From Pseudomonadota bacterium (lineage in GTDB: Bacteria; Pseudomonadota; Gammaproteobacteria; Burkholderiales; Burkholderiaceae_B), in assembly GCA_023423975.1 (NCBI GenBank), contig JAFAEO010000001.1, forward strand, positions 124,001-188,000: a stretch of 64,000 nt of DNA, in the 5' to 3' direction. Shown here one piece after another: positions 42,532 to 51,133 of this stretch. The first letter of the stretch is position 1. Every line of letters begins with the position of its first letter. Made by a program: the position numbers and the translations under genes. The notes below the pieces were generated by a model that did no database searches, was not told where the DNA came from, and saw only the letters and a list, made by a program, of their open reading frames with translations.

Positions 42532-43533
42532 CTATTGAATTTTCAGATTAAGCTTTTTGGCAATCCCATCCCAGGTTTTCAGATCTTCCCTGATGACTTG
42601 ATTGAACGCTTCGGCGCTATTGCCGCCCGGCTCGATACCCATCGATTTAAATGTCTCTGCCACTCTGGTGTCGGTCAGCGCTTTTTTTACATGCTCATTC
42701 AGCTTGCTGATGATGGCCGGATCAGTACCCGCCCGGGCCAGCAAGCCATACCAGGGATGAATTTCAAATCCGGGAAAACCTTGCTCGGCAATCGTGGGCA
42801 CATCGGGCACCACCGTTGACCGTTTTGCCGTAGGCACCGCCAACGCCTTGATTTTATTGTCTTTCAATAAGGGCAAGGCAACCGTGGTATCCAGGAAAAT
42901 GGCGTGGATCCTGCCCGACAGAAGGTCCTGGATAGCGGGCGCAGCGCCCTTATACGGCGTGTGCTCCAGTGCGATACCCGCCCGGTCCTTGAACATTTCC
43001 ATCGCCAGATGCCCAGACGATCCATTGCCCGAAGAACCATAGAAATAGGCAGAGGGCTTGGCCTTGACCATGTCAATGAACTCGCTCAAGGTGTTTACTG
43101 GCGTTTTTACATTGACCACCAACAGATGCGAGATATAGCCCACCACAGAGACACCAGTAAAGTCTGTGGTCATATCAAATGGAAAATCAGAACGCAGCGC
43201 AGGTGTGGTAACGGCCTGGATAGAGGGAAAAGCCAGGGTATAACCATCGGGCGGGGCGTTGCGTACTTCGCTCAACGCAATCACACCGGTGCCGCCCGGC
43301 TTATTAATGACCACGATGGTCTGCCCCAGGCTCTCGCTCATGGGCCTGGAAATCGCCCGGGCCATCAGATCGGTCGGGCCACCGGGCGCAAATGGCACCA
43401 CGATTTTTATCGGTTTGTCAGGATAGCCGCCGGCCTCGCCCGTTGCGGCAAGTGCGCGTGCAGCGAAAGGCAGGCTGACCATTGCCGCTGCGCCTTGAAT
43501 CAGTATTGCTCTACGCTTGTCATTCACCTTCAT
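42532..43533 (-). CDS. Bug/TctC-type periplasmic solute receptor
   Basis: 333 residues. A signal peptide covers the first 30 residues (GAAAMVSLPFAARALAATGE). The mature protein has the Bug hallmarks YPDKPIKIVVPFAPGGPTDL at the start, VVINKPGGTGVIALSEVRNA, the FYGSSGNGSSGHLAMEMFKD ligand loop and HTPYKGAAPAIQDLLSGRIH. Such receptors bind carboxylates; many are orphans without the TctAB membrane partners, and none are encoded here. It is encoded just upstream of the D-2-hydroxyacid dehydrogenase on the same strand and probably captures its substrate or a precursor. Confidence 0.9.
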   Translation of the reverse strand: MKVNDKRRAILIQGAAAMVSLPFAARALAATGEAGGYPDKPIKIVVPFAPGGPTDLMARAISRPMSESLGQTIVVINKPGGTGVIALSEVRNAPPDGYTLAFPSIQAVTTPALRSDFPFDMTTDFTGVSVVGYISHLLVVNVKTPVNTLSEFIDMVKAKPSAYFYGSSGNGSSGHLAMEMFKDRAGIALEHTPYKGAAPAIQDLLSGRIHAIFLDTTVALPLLKDNKIKALAVPTAKRSTVVPDVPTIAEQGFPGFEIHPWYGLLARAGTDPAIISKLNEHVKKALTDTRVAETFKSMGIEPGGNSAEAFNQVIREDLKTWDGIAKKLNLKIQ

Positions 43534-43718
43534 TGTTGTCTCCTTGTCATTTAGTGGTTTTATTATTCAAGGATTCTACCGTCCGCCTGTCTGACAATTA
43601 CAATCGCAATTCCACTGAATGGAATGGCAGGGGCAATGCAAGTGAAATGGAGACTGATGTAGCTAGATGTGAACCCGTGACAACAGCGTGTCGCCCGAGC
43701 AAACATGTGCGCACATAC

Positions 43719-43915
43719 TTACCTTGCTTCTAACGCACGCGCCAGCAAATCGAGCCGATCCTGCCCCCAAAAAATTTCATCTTCAAGCACATAACTCGGG
43801 ACACCAAATACGCCGGCCTCTATGGCACTGTCCGTGTGTCGATTCAGTAGATGCTGGCATGCCGGTTGCCGCGTTTCGGTAAGAATCGCATCGGCATCAA
43901 GGCCTTCATTATTTT
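43719..43915 (-). pseudogene. 2-hydroxychromene-2-carboxylate isomerase, C-terminal fragment
   Basis: The minus strand reads GLDADAILTETRQPACQHLL, TDSAIEAGVFGVPSYVLEDE and IFWGQDRLDLLARALEAR to the stop at 43719. This is the C-terminal third of a DsbA/kappa-GST-fold isomerase (family of HCCA isomerase, which uses glutathione in naphthalene breakdown); GVFGVPS and FWGQDRLD are its most conserved parts. Upstream codons (from about 43920) do not match and no N-terminal domain with the active-site serine is present. Two Bug receptor genes flank it, so it is likely a deletion scar within the cluster. Confidence 0.8.
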
Positions 43916-44299
43916 TTTCCATGTAGCAATGGATACTTATGGCGTATTTTTCGTGATAATCCCTATATTTTGCTATTTGGCAGATGAATCTATATGAATT
44001 ACCGCTAGAAGCTACTGGAGTACGGCAAGAAGCCACGACTATTCATTCGGCCACTCCAAGTATTTGTTGCGAGTGTCAGGTTGCATTAAGCGAATGCTTT
44101 TTAAATCGATGCAAAATCACGGGCCAAAAAAAACCGAAAACCGCCGTGATACATCCTGCTGTTCCAGGACGCACCGCGCGTTTTTCGGTCGTTTCAAAAC
44201 CCAGATTTTGATGTAACTATAATTAGAACTGCCAACTGGCCAACTGCGTCTTTTGCGGCTCCTCTGGAATATCTCGGCGAACCTGGCTGCACAATCCCT

Positions 44300-45292
44300 T
44301 TAGTCAATTTTCAGATTTGTCGCTTTGACGACCTCAGCCCATTTGCTCACTTCGCTCTCGACAAATGCCCTGAACGAAACCGGTGTATTGGGCGCTGTAG
44401 GCATCAAAAAGCCATTCGCGCTGTAATTTTTAATCAATACCGGATCAGCAAGCGCCTTATTGAGTGCCACATTGACTTTATCGATGATCGCAGGTGGCGT
44501 CTGTGCCGGCGCGAACAAACCAAACCAGGCAGCCACATCAAAGCCCTTTACTCCCGACTCGGCAATCGTAGGAATGTCCGGCGCAAATGGCACGCGCTCG
44601 GCTGTCGTTACCGCCAGCCCCGTCAATTTTCCTGAGCGGACATGGGGCAACAGCGGTGGCAGATTATCAAAAATGGAAGACACCTGCCCGCCCAGCAGAT
44701 CGGCTACAGCCGGGCCACTACCGCGATACGGTACATGCAAAATCGAAATGCCTGATTTGATTTTAAACAGTTCGCAACCAAGATGAGCAGAGGAACCGTT
44801 ACCCGGTGAGGCACATGTCAGCGCATCAGGGTTCTTTTTTGCATAATCAATATACTCTTTTACGGTCTTGACCGGCACCTTGGGGTTAACGGCCATGATA
44901 TTGGGCACGATGTTCAATAGCCCGACTGCCGCAAAATCCTTCAATGGGTCATATCCCAGCCTGGAATACAGGGAGGGATTAATTGCAGTTGAAATTGATC
45001 CGACCAGCAGCGTATAGCCGTCCGCCTTGGACTTTGCAACATATTCGGCACCAATATTACTGTTTGCGCCGGGTTTATTTTCAACGATGAAAGGCTGGCC
45101 CAATTCTTTGGAAAGCATATCGGCCATCAAACGCGCGCTGATATCCGTTGTACCGCCTGGTGCATAACCAACCACCAATTTGACTGGTTTGGTCGGATAA
45201 TCGACCGCTGCATCTGCCGCATAGGTCAGCGGCGCGGCCAGCAGTCCCACAAAGGTAGCCAGGCGGGTAAGTTGGTGTTGTATGTTTTTCAT
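44300..45292 (-). CDS. Bug/TctC-type periplasmic solute receptor
   Basis: 330 residues. A signal peptide ends near ADA at residue 28. Family parts: YPTKPVKLVVGYAPGGTTDI, IVENKPGANSNIGAEYVAKS, CASPGNGSSAHLGCELFKIK and LHVPYRGSGPAVADLLGGQV. The C-terminus reads FVESEVSKWAEVVKATNLKI. It captures an organic acid in the periplasm; the membrane partner is not encoded nearby. It lies 68 bases behind the alpha-hydroxyacid oxidase gene on the same strand and is likely co-transcribed. It differs clearly from the other two receptors, so it is not a recent duplicate. Confidence 0.9.
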   Translation of the reverse strand: MKNIQHQLTRLATFVGLLAAPLTYAADAAVDYPTKPVKLVVGYAPGGTTDISARLMADMLSKELGQPFIVENKPGANSNIGAEYVAKSKADGYTLLVGSISTAINPSLYSRLGYDPLKDFAAVGLLNIVPNIMAVNPKVPVKTVKEYIDYAKKNPDALTCASPGNGSSAHLGCELFKIKSGISILHVPYRGSGPAVADLLGGQVSSIFDNLPPLLPHVRSGKLTGLAVTTAERVPFAPDIPTIAESGVKGFDVAAWFGLFAPAQTPPAIIDKVNVALNKALADPVLIKNYSANGFLMPTAPNTPVSFRAFVESEVSKWAEVVKATNLKID

Positions 45293-45360
45293 GGGTCCTC
45301 AAATAAAATATCATCGCCCGACAGTGCCGGGCCGCATTATGTGCTCTATTGAGCGTTTGA

Positions 45361-46542
45361 TCACAATCGTAAAAGACGCGGGGCATCAATCGTTTGCAGG
45401 CAATCGGATGTCAGCTCTTGCAGACGGCTGCAGCCAAGCAAGGCCATATTGGTGTCAATTTCCGAAAGCAAAATATCGGTCACTTTCTGAATACCAGCAG
45501 CTCCCGCCACTGCGGCCCCATATAGCTGTGGCCTGCCGGTGAACACCATACTGGCACCCAGCGCAGCGGCTTTCAGAACATCGGCACCGCGTCTGAAGCC
45601 CCCATCGATCATGACCGGTATGGCGCCGGATACGGCATCAACGATGTCAGGCAATGCCTGCAACGGCGAAATGGATCCGTCCAGTTGTCGGCCGCCATGA
45701 TTGGATACGATCAGTCCGTCAACGCCTGCCGCTACTGCCTCCCGGGCATCTTCCGGATGCATTACACCTTTGAGTACCAGCTTGCCTGTCCAGTTTTCCC
45801 GTATCCAGCGGATGTGCTCCCAGGACAGCTTATCGCGACCGCCACGAAACCCGTTAGGCGGGTCTTCGGTTATGGGTGGACCAATTTCCTCGTAAAGATT
45901 GGAAAATCTGGGAACACCGCTTTTGATCAGCGTTCGCATGAAAACATTCACACTCCATTGTGGATGCAATATCCCGTCGACAATCAGCCTTGGGCTTATC
46001 TTGAAGGGCACGGTAAAGTCCAGTCGCTTGATGTTCTCGCGATTGCCGGCCACGCATGTGTCGATGGTAATAACCAGCACCGGAATTTGCGCCTGCTTCA
46101 ACCGCATCAGCAGCCGGTCGATGCGCGGGATATCACCTGGCAGGTATGCCTGATACCAGCACCGATTCCCGGTGGCCTGTTGCAGTCGCTCCAGCGGTAC
46201 GTTCGACGCACCGCTGATCACAAATGGAATCCGCGCCTGCATTGCCACTGTAGCAAGAGCCAGATCACATTCGTGCATCACGATAGCGGAAAAGCCCGTA
46301 GGAGCAAAGCCGACTGGCATTGCATAGGTCTGCCCGAAAACGGTTACCTCGCTTGTGCGCTGCTCCACCGGCTGCAAGCCCCGATGTCTGAAACCGATAC
46401 GCTTCATGACCGCCATACTCTCGGATAAAGAAGCCTCGTCCTCCGTACCCCCACAAACGTAACCGGCCACGCAGCGTGGCATGAGTTTCCTGGCTTTCTT
46501 TTCAAAGTCGGATATGGAATAGTAGCGATCAAGGTTTTTCAT
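45361..46542 (-). CDS. FMN-dependent alpha-hydroxyacid oxidase/dehydrogenase
   Basis: 393 residues from the ATG at 46542 (MKNLDRYYSISDFEKKARKL); the frame extends 13 codons more. Family markers are PVGFAPTGFSAIVMHECDLA, the WYQAYLP segment, LVITIDTCVAGNRENIKR, LVLKGVMHPEDAREAVAAGV with the flavin-facing lysine, the catalytic histidine in SNHGGRQLD and IPVMIDGGFRRGADVLKAAA. It oxidises an L-2-hydroxyacid such as lactate, glycolate or mandelate to the 2-ketoacid. Typical positions use oxygen or the respiratory chain as acceptor. It stands upstream of a Bug receptor and downstream of a LysR gene. Confidence 0.92.
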   Translation of the reverse strand: MKNLDRYYSISDFEKKARKLMPRCVAGYVCGGTEDEASLSESMAVMKRIGFRHRGLQPVEQRTSEVTVFGQTYAMPVGFAPTGFSAIVMHECDLALATVAMQARIPFVISGASNVPLERLQQATGNRCWYQAYLPGDIPRIDRLLMRLKQAQIPVLVITIDTCVAGNRENIKRLDFTVPFKISPRLIVDGILHPQWSVNVFMRTLIKSGVPRFSNLYEEIGPPITEDPPNGFRGGRDKLSWEHIRWIRENWTGKLVLKGVMHPEDAREAVAAGVDGLIVSNHGGRQLDGSISPLQALPDIVDAVSGAIPVMIDGGFRRGADVLKAAALGASMVFTGRPQLYGAAVAGAAGIQKVTDILLSEIDTNMALLGCSRLQELTSDCLQTIDAPRLLRL

Positions 46543-46799
46543 GCACTTCTCTGCTGTTATGACTTCTGCAATCTCACCCATACGCCATGCAAGACGTCAG
46601 GATCGCAAAGGTGAGAATATCCGGAGCAGCAGGCGCAAACCCCTTGGGAGCCTTGACTGCGCTGACCAACTGCTGTTTCCTTGGTTCAATCCTGAATACA
46701 AGCGACAAAGACAGCCATTAAAGCACGTTAGATTGTGTCAGCCAAATGAAAAAATATGAGCACATCATTCCTTTTTTTCATGAACCCGTGCGCTTGCAC

Positions 46800-47696
46800 T
46801 TACAGGCCACTGGCGACCTCTGATTGAACAAATGCCACAAAGGCTTTGATTTTCGGCACTTCTGCAGAGTGCTCCGAATAGGCAACAAAGTACGATCCAT
46901 CACTTGGCTGTTCATAATGCCAGGGAATAATCAATTTGCCGTCACGCAATTCTTCTTCAACCAGCAAGCGCGGCACCATGGCAACACCACAGCCGGCCTG
47001 TGCGGCTCTCATGCACAGATAGAACGTGTCGAATCTGGGGCCGTTATAGCTACTGTCTGTATGAAAGCCCTGATGCAAAAACCAGTCGTGCCATGCTTCA
47101 GGACGCGATGCGCATTGAATCAGGATCATATCGGCCAGACGGGCAAGTTCGCCAATGCCTTCTTGCGGCATCAGATCCGGGTGACATACGGGCACCATCC
47201 CCGCCTCAAACATCTCCTTGCACTCCGCCCCGGGCAACGTCCCGCGTCCGTAGAAAAATGCGATATCAATATTGGCCTGAACGAGATCGAATGGTTTGAG
47301 CTCGCTTTGCACTTTGATATGGATACTCGGATATTGCTTCATGAAGCGGTTCATCCGGGGTATGAGCCAGCGCGCGCCGAAGGTCGGTTGCGTGCCAATC
47401 GTCAGCACCTCTGTCTCGCTGCCATAAGAGAGGATGTAGCGTGACGACATATCAATTCGCGTCAGTATTTCCTTCACCTCAGACTGATACAGCAGACCGG
47501 CAGGCGTCAACTGTAGTCGCTGCCTGACGCGGCGAAACAAGGGATGCTTCAGAATTGATTCGAGCTGTGCAATCTGCTTGCTGACCGCGCTCTGCGTCAA
47601 GTGCATTTCTTCAGCGGCTCGCGTAAAGCTCATATGTCGCGCCACTGCCTCAAAACACTGCAAAGCGGTGATGGAAGGCGTCAAACGTTTTTGCAT
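46800..47696 (-). CDS. LysR-family regulator (GcvA-like)
   Basis: 298 residues. The winged helix reads PSITALQCFEAVARHMSFTR and AAEEMHLTQSAVSKQIAQLE. The effector domain has the GcvA-type SYGSEVLTIGTQPTFGARW-like stretch (EVLTIGTQPTFGARWLIPRM) and AGCGVAMVPRLLVEEEL. It is on the same strand as the hydroxyacid oxidase, 257 bases upstream of it, and presumably controls the oxidase, receptors and dehydrogenase. The gap between them is long enough for an independent promoter. Confidence 0.9.
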   Translation of the reverse strand: MQKRLTPSITALQCFEAVARHMSFTRAAEEMHLTQSAVSKQIAQLESILKHPLFRRVRQRLQLTPAGLLYQSEVKEILTRIDMSSRYILSYGSETEVLTIGTQPTFGARWLIPRMNRFMKQYPSIHIKVQSELKPFDLVQANIDIAFFYGRGTLPGAECKEMFEAGMVPVCHPDLMPQEGIGELARLADMILIQCASRPEAWHDWFLHQGFHTDSSYNGPRFDTFYLCMRAAQAGCGVAMVPRLLVEEELRDGKLIIPWHYEQPSDGSYFVAYSEHSAEVPKIKAFVAFVQSEVASGL

Positions 47697-47898
47697 AAGT
47701 CAATCATTCGCGTTTTTAGATTTCATTGTTTGCTGTGCTGACAATGGGTATACAGGGGGCTTTACACTATATCAACACTGTGCGCATGACCCCCGCACCG
47801 TCAGGGAAAGGCATCCATTAGTCGCCTGCCTTCAGTATACAATTGACATTGTCTGCGAAGCACTTTCAATGCCTGGCGGTACCTATTGATACGCACAA

Positions 47899-48750
47899 TT
47901 ATCGCAGCTCAAACCCCAGATTGTTCAGCGCCTCTACCAGCCGATGGCGCCCGGTCAGCGCATCGGGCCCGCGAAGCCGGTTCAGGCAATGCAGATCCCA
48001 CGGTCCGTCGTTTTTCATGCCCTGCGTTTTATAAAACTCTGCCATGGTGGCGTTATAACTTTGCGCCGCCGCCTCCAGGGCAGAGGCATCGTACTGCTCT
48101 TTGTGCAGGACTGCTGCCTGAGGAAGGCGTGGTTTGACCGACGCTGGTTTAAGCGGATCCGGATAGCCAATGCACATGCCGAAAGTCGCAAAGGCATAGT
48201 CGGGCAAACCAAGCTCTTTGGCCACTGCTTCTGGATGATTGCGCATCCCGCCGATATACACCACGCCCAGCCCCATTGATTCGGCGGCAACCGCTGCATT
48301 CTGCGCTGCCAGCGCCGAATCGATGGCGGCTACAAGGAACGCCTCCATATATGTCAGGCCATCATGGGCCACGCCCCGCTTGACGCCCAGCGTCTTCAGG
48401 CGCGACAGATCGGCCACCCAGACCAGAAACAACGGGCAGCGTCGTATGTGCTCCTGGTTGCCAGCCAGTTGCGCCAGCCGGTCCTTGCGCTCTGCATCCT
48501 GAACTGCGACCACGCTCCAGGTTTGCAAATTGGACGACGTGGAGGCGGACTGCGCAGCCGCAACCAGCAACTCCAGGGCGCCGGGCTTGAGCGCCTCATC
48601 GGTATAGGCGCGTACCGAGCGATGATTGAACATTGTTTCGATGGTTGCATTGACCTCGTCTGGAATGAATGCAGCCTGTTGATAGCGTGCCTGCACAAGG
48701 TGCTGTGCGGCGCCAGGGTTTTTGGCATGGATTGAAGATTCTTGACTCAT
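47899..48750 (-). CDS. NADPH-dependent nitroreductase-family oxidoreductase (NfsA-like)
   Basis: 283 residues from the ATG at 48750; upstream in-frame codons lie in the promoter region. The FMN-binding start of the domain is MFNHRSVRAYTDEALKPGAL, followed by SASTSSNLQTWSVVAVQD and AAESMGLGVVYIGGMRNHPE. The NfsA-type C-terminus reads GMCIGYPDPLKPASVKPRLP and ends at GRHRLVEALNNLGF. It should be a flavin reductase or nitroreductase and might supply reduced flavin to monooxygenases. Divergent from the M29/NicX-like operon. A perfect palindrome lies 79 bases upstream of the start. Confidence 0.88.
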   Translation of the reverse strand: MSQESSIHAKNPGAAQHLVQARYQQAAFIPDEVNATIETMFNHRSVRAYTDEALKPGALELLVAAAQSASTSSNLQTWSVVAVQDAERKDRLAQLAGNQEHIRRCPLFLVWVADLSRLKTLGVKRGVAHDGLTYMEAFLVAAIDSALAAQNAAVAAESMGLGVVYIGGMRNHPEAVAKELGLPDYAFATFGMCIGYPDPLKPASVKPRLPQAAVLHKEQYDASALEAAAQSYNATMAEFYKTQGMKNDGPWDLHCLNRLRGPDALTGRHRLVEALNNLGFELR

Positions 48751-48828
48751 AGCTTTAATACAACTCCAGATAGTAATGACAGGTGCGATCACGCCCACTT
48801 TGACGTTCACCATCAATATCAATATTCG

Positions 48829-48852
48829 CATAATGATAAACGCATCATTATG
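48829..48852. promoter_or_regulatory. Perfect palindrome upstream of the nitroreductase gene
   Basis: Arms CATAATGAT and ATCATTATG match without mismatch around AAACGC. The site lies 79 bases upstream of the nitroreductase start and 296 bases upstream of the divergent operon start. Size and symmetry fit a dimeric repressor or activator. No regulator gene next to it gives a clear candidate; the GntR protein of 52216-52908 is possible. Confidence 0.5.
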
Positions 48853-49064
48853 ATTAAAGTAATAACGCCTTGGTCTTTGGATATTCGATCGTCTGCTTTC
48901 CCTCGCTTGCGACCAGCAGCGTGGCCACGACAAAAGGATGTGACAAGGCCCGCCATCACAGGCCCTCAGATTGATTCGGATCCGTGATGTCAACTGGCTC
49001 AAACGAAAGCAACTCTGCCGCCCATAACAATCGTCCGAAAAACTATATATCGCTAATTAATGAC

Positions 49065-49117
49065 AAAATGCATGCATATTATTTATTTAATAATTAATAA
49101 CATATAAAATGCATGCA
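49065..49117. promoter_or_regulatory. Two AAAATGCATGCA repeats in an operon promoter region
   Basis: The 12-base element AAAATGCATGCA occurs at 49065-49076 and again at 49106-49117, 41 bases apart (about four helical turns). Each contains the palindrome TGCATGCA. Both lie in an AT-rich stretch directly upstream of the M29/NicX-like gene (start 49148). Spacing on one face of the helix suggests cooperative binding by a dimeric regulator, most simply the GntR-type protein encoded at the end of the operon. The regulator is inferred. Confidence 0.55.
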
Positions 49118-49147
49118 ATTAATCAAAACAATGAATCAGGAGACAGC

Positions 49148-50701
49148 ATGGACACACCATCCAGTAGACAGCAAGGCGTTCCCCGTTATGACAATCCTCC
49201 GTTAAAAAGCAAACGCCCACCGCGTTGTCCGCCATTCGTAGAGATCAGTCATGAAGACCAATTGCTGCCTTATCTGGAGCATGTCGCGCAGCGTCCCTAT
49301 AACCACGGATTGAATGCCTGCTGGGATCTGAAGGAAGGCGAGCGGGTACTGCTCAGAGTGGACAACTGGCATAGTGAATTGACCATCAAGGCCTGCGAAA
49401 AGATATTGCAAAAGTACAAGGTGAAATACGACATCAAGTACATTGACCGCGGACCGATCCGGCAATGGGTCGGCGCCGATGAGGTTGAGTACTACCTGTT
49501 TCGCACCAAGGAACTGGCTGAATGGATGGATATGTGGGAGGAAGAAGAGAAACGACAAATTTACGACAAGATCCTGATGGGTTATGGCGGTCCTGTCCTG
49601 GCCGAGCGTCTGGTCAAAATCCAGCGCATGCCTTTTATTACACCTGAAATTCTGGCCTCACCGGCTCATGCGATGCCGATAGAAGTTATTAATGCCATCG
49701 ACAAATGGACCTGGGATCGGGTTCGTAGCGCCCGGCGAGTCAGGATTACCGATCCTGAAGGGACCGATATCTCATTCACCAACCATGATGAATATTGGGA
49801 CGAAAAGCGTGAGTTCTATGCCCCGGATCTGGTAACCAAAACCTGGCGAGGAAATGAACACTTCGGCAAGACCTATTTGCCGGGCCATATCACAGGCCGC
49901 CCCTGGCTGTTTCATCCCACCAAGGAGGATGCATGCGGGGTCATTGCCGGAACCACCAATCACATCGCCCCCTGCGACTGGACCCAGTTGATTGTAGAAA
50001 ATTCCAAAATCGTGCAGATTAATGAAGGTGGCGAGTTCGGAAACCGATTGCGTGACGTCATGGAAAAAACCAAGGATATTCAGTATCCGGGTTTTCCGGA
50101 CAAGGGCATTATGCATTGGTGGGAAGCGTCCATCGGGACCAATCCTCACATTCATCGGCCCCGCAAGGATTTCCCTTCCGGGTTTGTCAATTGCCTTTAT
50201 GAAAGGGTACGTTCGGGTGTGATTCATATGGGGTTCGGCACCATCATTTCGTCGATGGCCGAGCGAGAAGCAGCCAGAGCCGGCCATCTGGTCGGACACT
50301 GGCACCTTCATCTGTATTTTCCGAACTATACGACCGAGCGCTCGGGCGACAATGAAAATGTTATTGAAAACGGACGCCTGCAGGCCCTGGATGATCCTGC
50401 CATACGCAAGCTGTGCTCAAAGTACGGCGACCCGGACCTCTGGCTGGATGAGAGCTGGAACCCCGCCGTGCCCGGCATCAACATGCAGGGTGATTATTGG
50501 GATCACTATGCCCGGGACCCGCTGCATTGGGTCAAAACAGAACTGGAAGTATGCCGCAACTATCATCCCATGTTCATGACGATGGTCGGCGCAGACGGCA
50601 AGTATTGTTCCGGCGAAGGCGCGGACTGGTGGAAAGGTGGATGCTGTAATCACAGCGGCGTTTCCGCCAGCCCGCTCAAAGGCAATTGCTGCGGCAACTG
50701 A
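49148..50701 (+). CDS. Large M29/NicX-like protein of unknown function
   Basis: 517 residues from the ATG at 49148, which has AGGAG six bases upstream; an ATG at 49109 overlaps a promoter repeat and is less likely. No signal peptide. The C-terminal half recalls metal-dependent M29 aminopeptidases and the related 2,5-dihydroxypyridine dioxygenase NicX: INEGGEFGNRLRDVMEKTKD, MHWWEASIGTNPHIHRP, SGVIHMGFGT and GHWHLHLYFPNYT, where E and H residues could bind a metal. The protein is longer than NicX (about 350) and ends in a CC-rich tail (KGGCCNHSG, KGNCCGN). It heads an operon with a membrane protein and a Bug receptor, so an enzyme acting on an imported (hetero)aromatic acid is plausible. Confidence 0.5.
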   Translation: MDTPSSRQQGVPRYDNPPLKSKRPPRCPPFVEISHEDQLLPYLEHVAQRPYNHGLNACWDLKEGERVLLRVDNWHSELTIKACEKILQKYKVKYDIKYIDRGPIRQWVGADEVEYYLFRTKELAEWMDMWEEEEKRQIYDKILMGYGGPVLAERLVKIQRMPFITPEILASPAHAMPIEVINAIDKWTWDRVRSARRVRITDPEGTDISFTNHDEYWDEKREFYAPDLVTKTWRGNEHFGKTYLPGHITGRPWLFHPTKEDACGVIAGTTNHIAPCDWTQLIVENSKIVQINEGGEFGNRLRDVMEKTKDIQYPGFPDKGIMHWWEASIGTNPHIHRPRKDFPSGFVNCLYERVRSGVIHMGFGTIISSMAEREAARAGHLVGHWHLHLYFPNYTTERSGDNENVIENGRLQALDDPAIRKLCSKYGDPDLWLDESWNPAVPGINMQGDYWDHYARDPLHWVKTELEVCRNYHPMFMTMVGADGKYCSGEGADWWKGGCCNHSGVSASPLKGNCCGN

Positions 50702-50704
50702 ACC

Positions 50705-51133
50705 ATGAGCACGCTTGGTGCCGGCGTATGGTTGCTCGGATGCTGGCTGGCAGCCGGCATGGACGCGCGAAATATCACGGCCACACTATGGCTTGCCCAA
50801 TGCACGCAAGCAGATTTGCTCAACAAATTTACGTCTGTCTATTCCCTGGCGCATGGCATGGCCTTTCCATGTTCCTTCTTGCTGATGATGCTCATGTCGG
50901 CCTGGCACATAGGCAAGCAGTCAAAGCGTGATTCGCGAACAGGCGCGTTTATTAGCACGGCGCTAATGTGGTTGAGCATGTATCCGGTTTGCCTGATCAG
51001 TGAACCCATCGCCTTGAGGACGTCCGGTTCCGCTGGTGTACAAATTTACGCGTTTTTGATGTTGGCAGTGAGCAGTGCAACGATGCTGTTATTCAACGAT
51101 AAAAATTTATTCCCAAAGAGAGGATACAGATGA
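50705..51133 (+). CDS. Small four-helix membrane protein of unknown function
   Basis: 142 residues with about four hydrophobic segments (LGAGVWLLGCWLAAG, AFPCSFLLMMLMSAW, STALMWLSMYPVCLISE, YAFLMLAVSSATMLLF). The gene starts three bases after the M29/NicX-like gene and its stop overlaps the start of the Bug receptor gene (ATGA), so it is a true member of the operon. Size and topology recall the small TctB-type partner of tripartite carriers, but no TctA-like large permease is present. I do not recognise the family. Confidence 0.6.
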   Translation: MSTLGAGVWLLGCWLAAGMDARNITATLWLAQCTQADLLNKFTSVYSLAHGMAFPCSFLLMMLMSAWHIGKQSKRDSRTGAFISTALMWLSMYPVCLISEPIALRTSGSAGVQIYAFLMLAVSSATMLLFNDKNLFPKRGYR

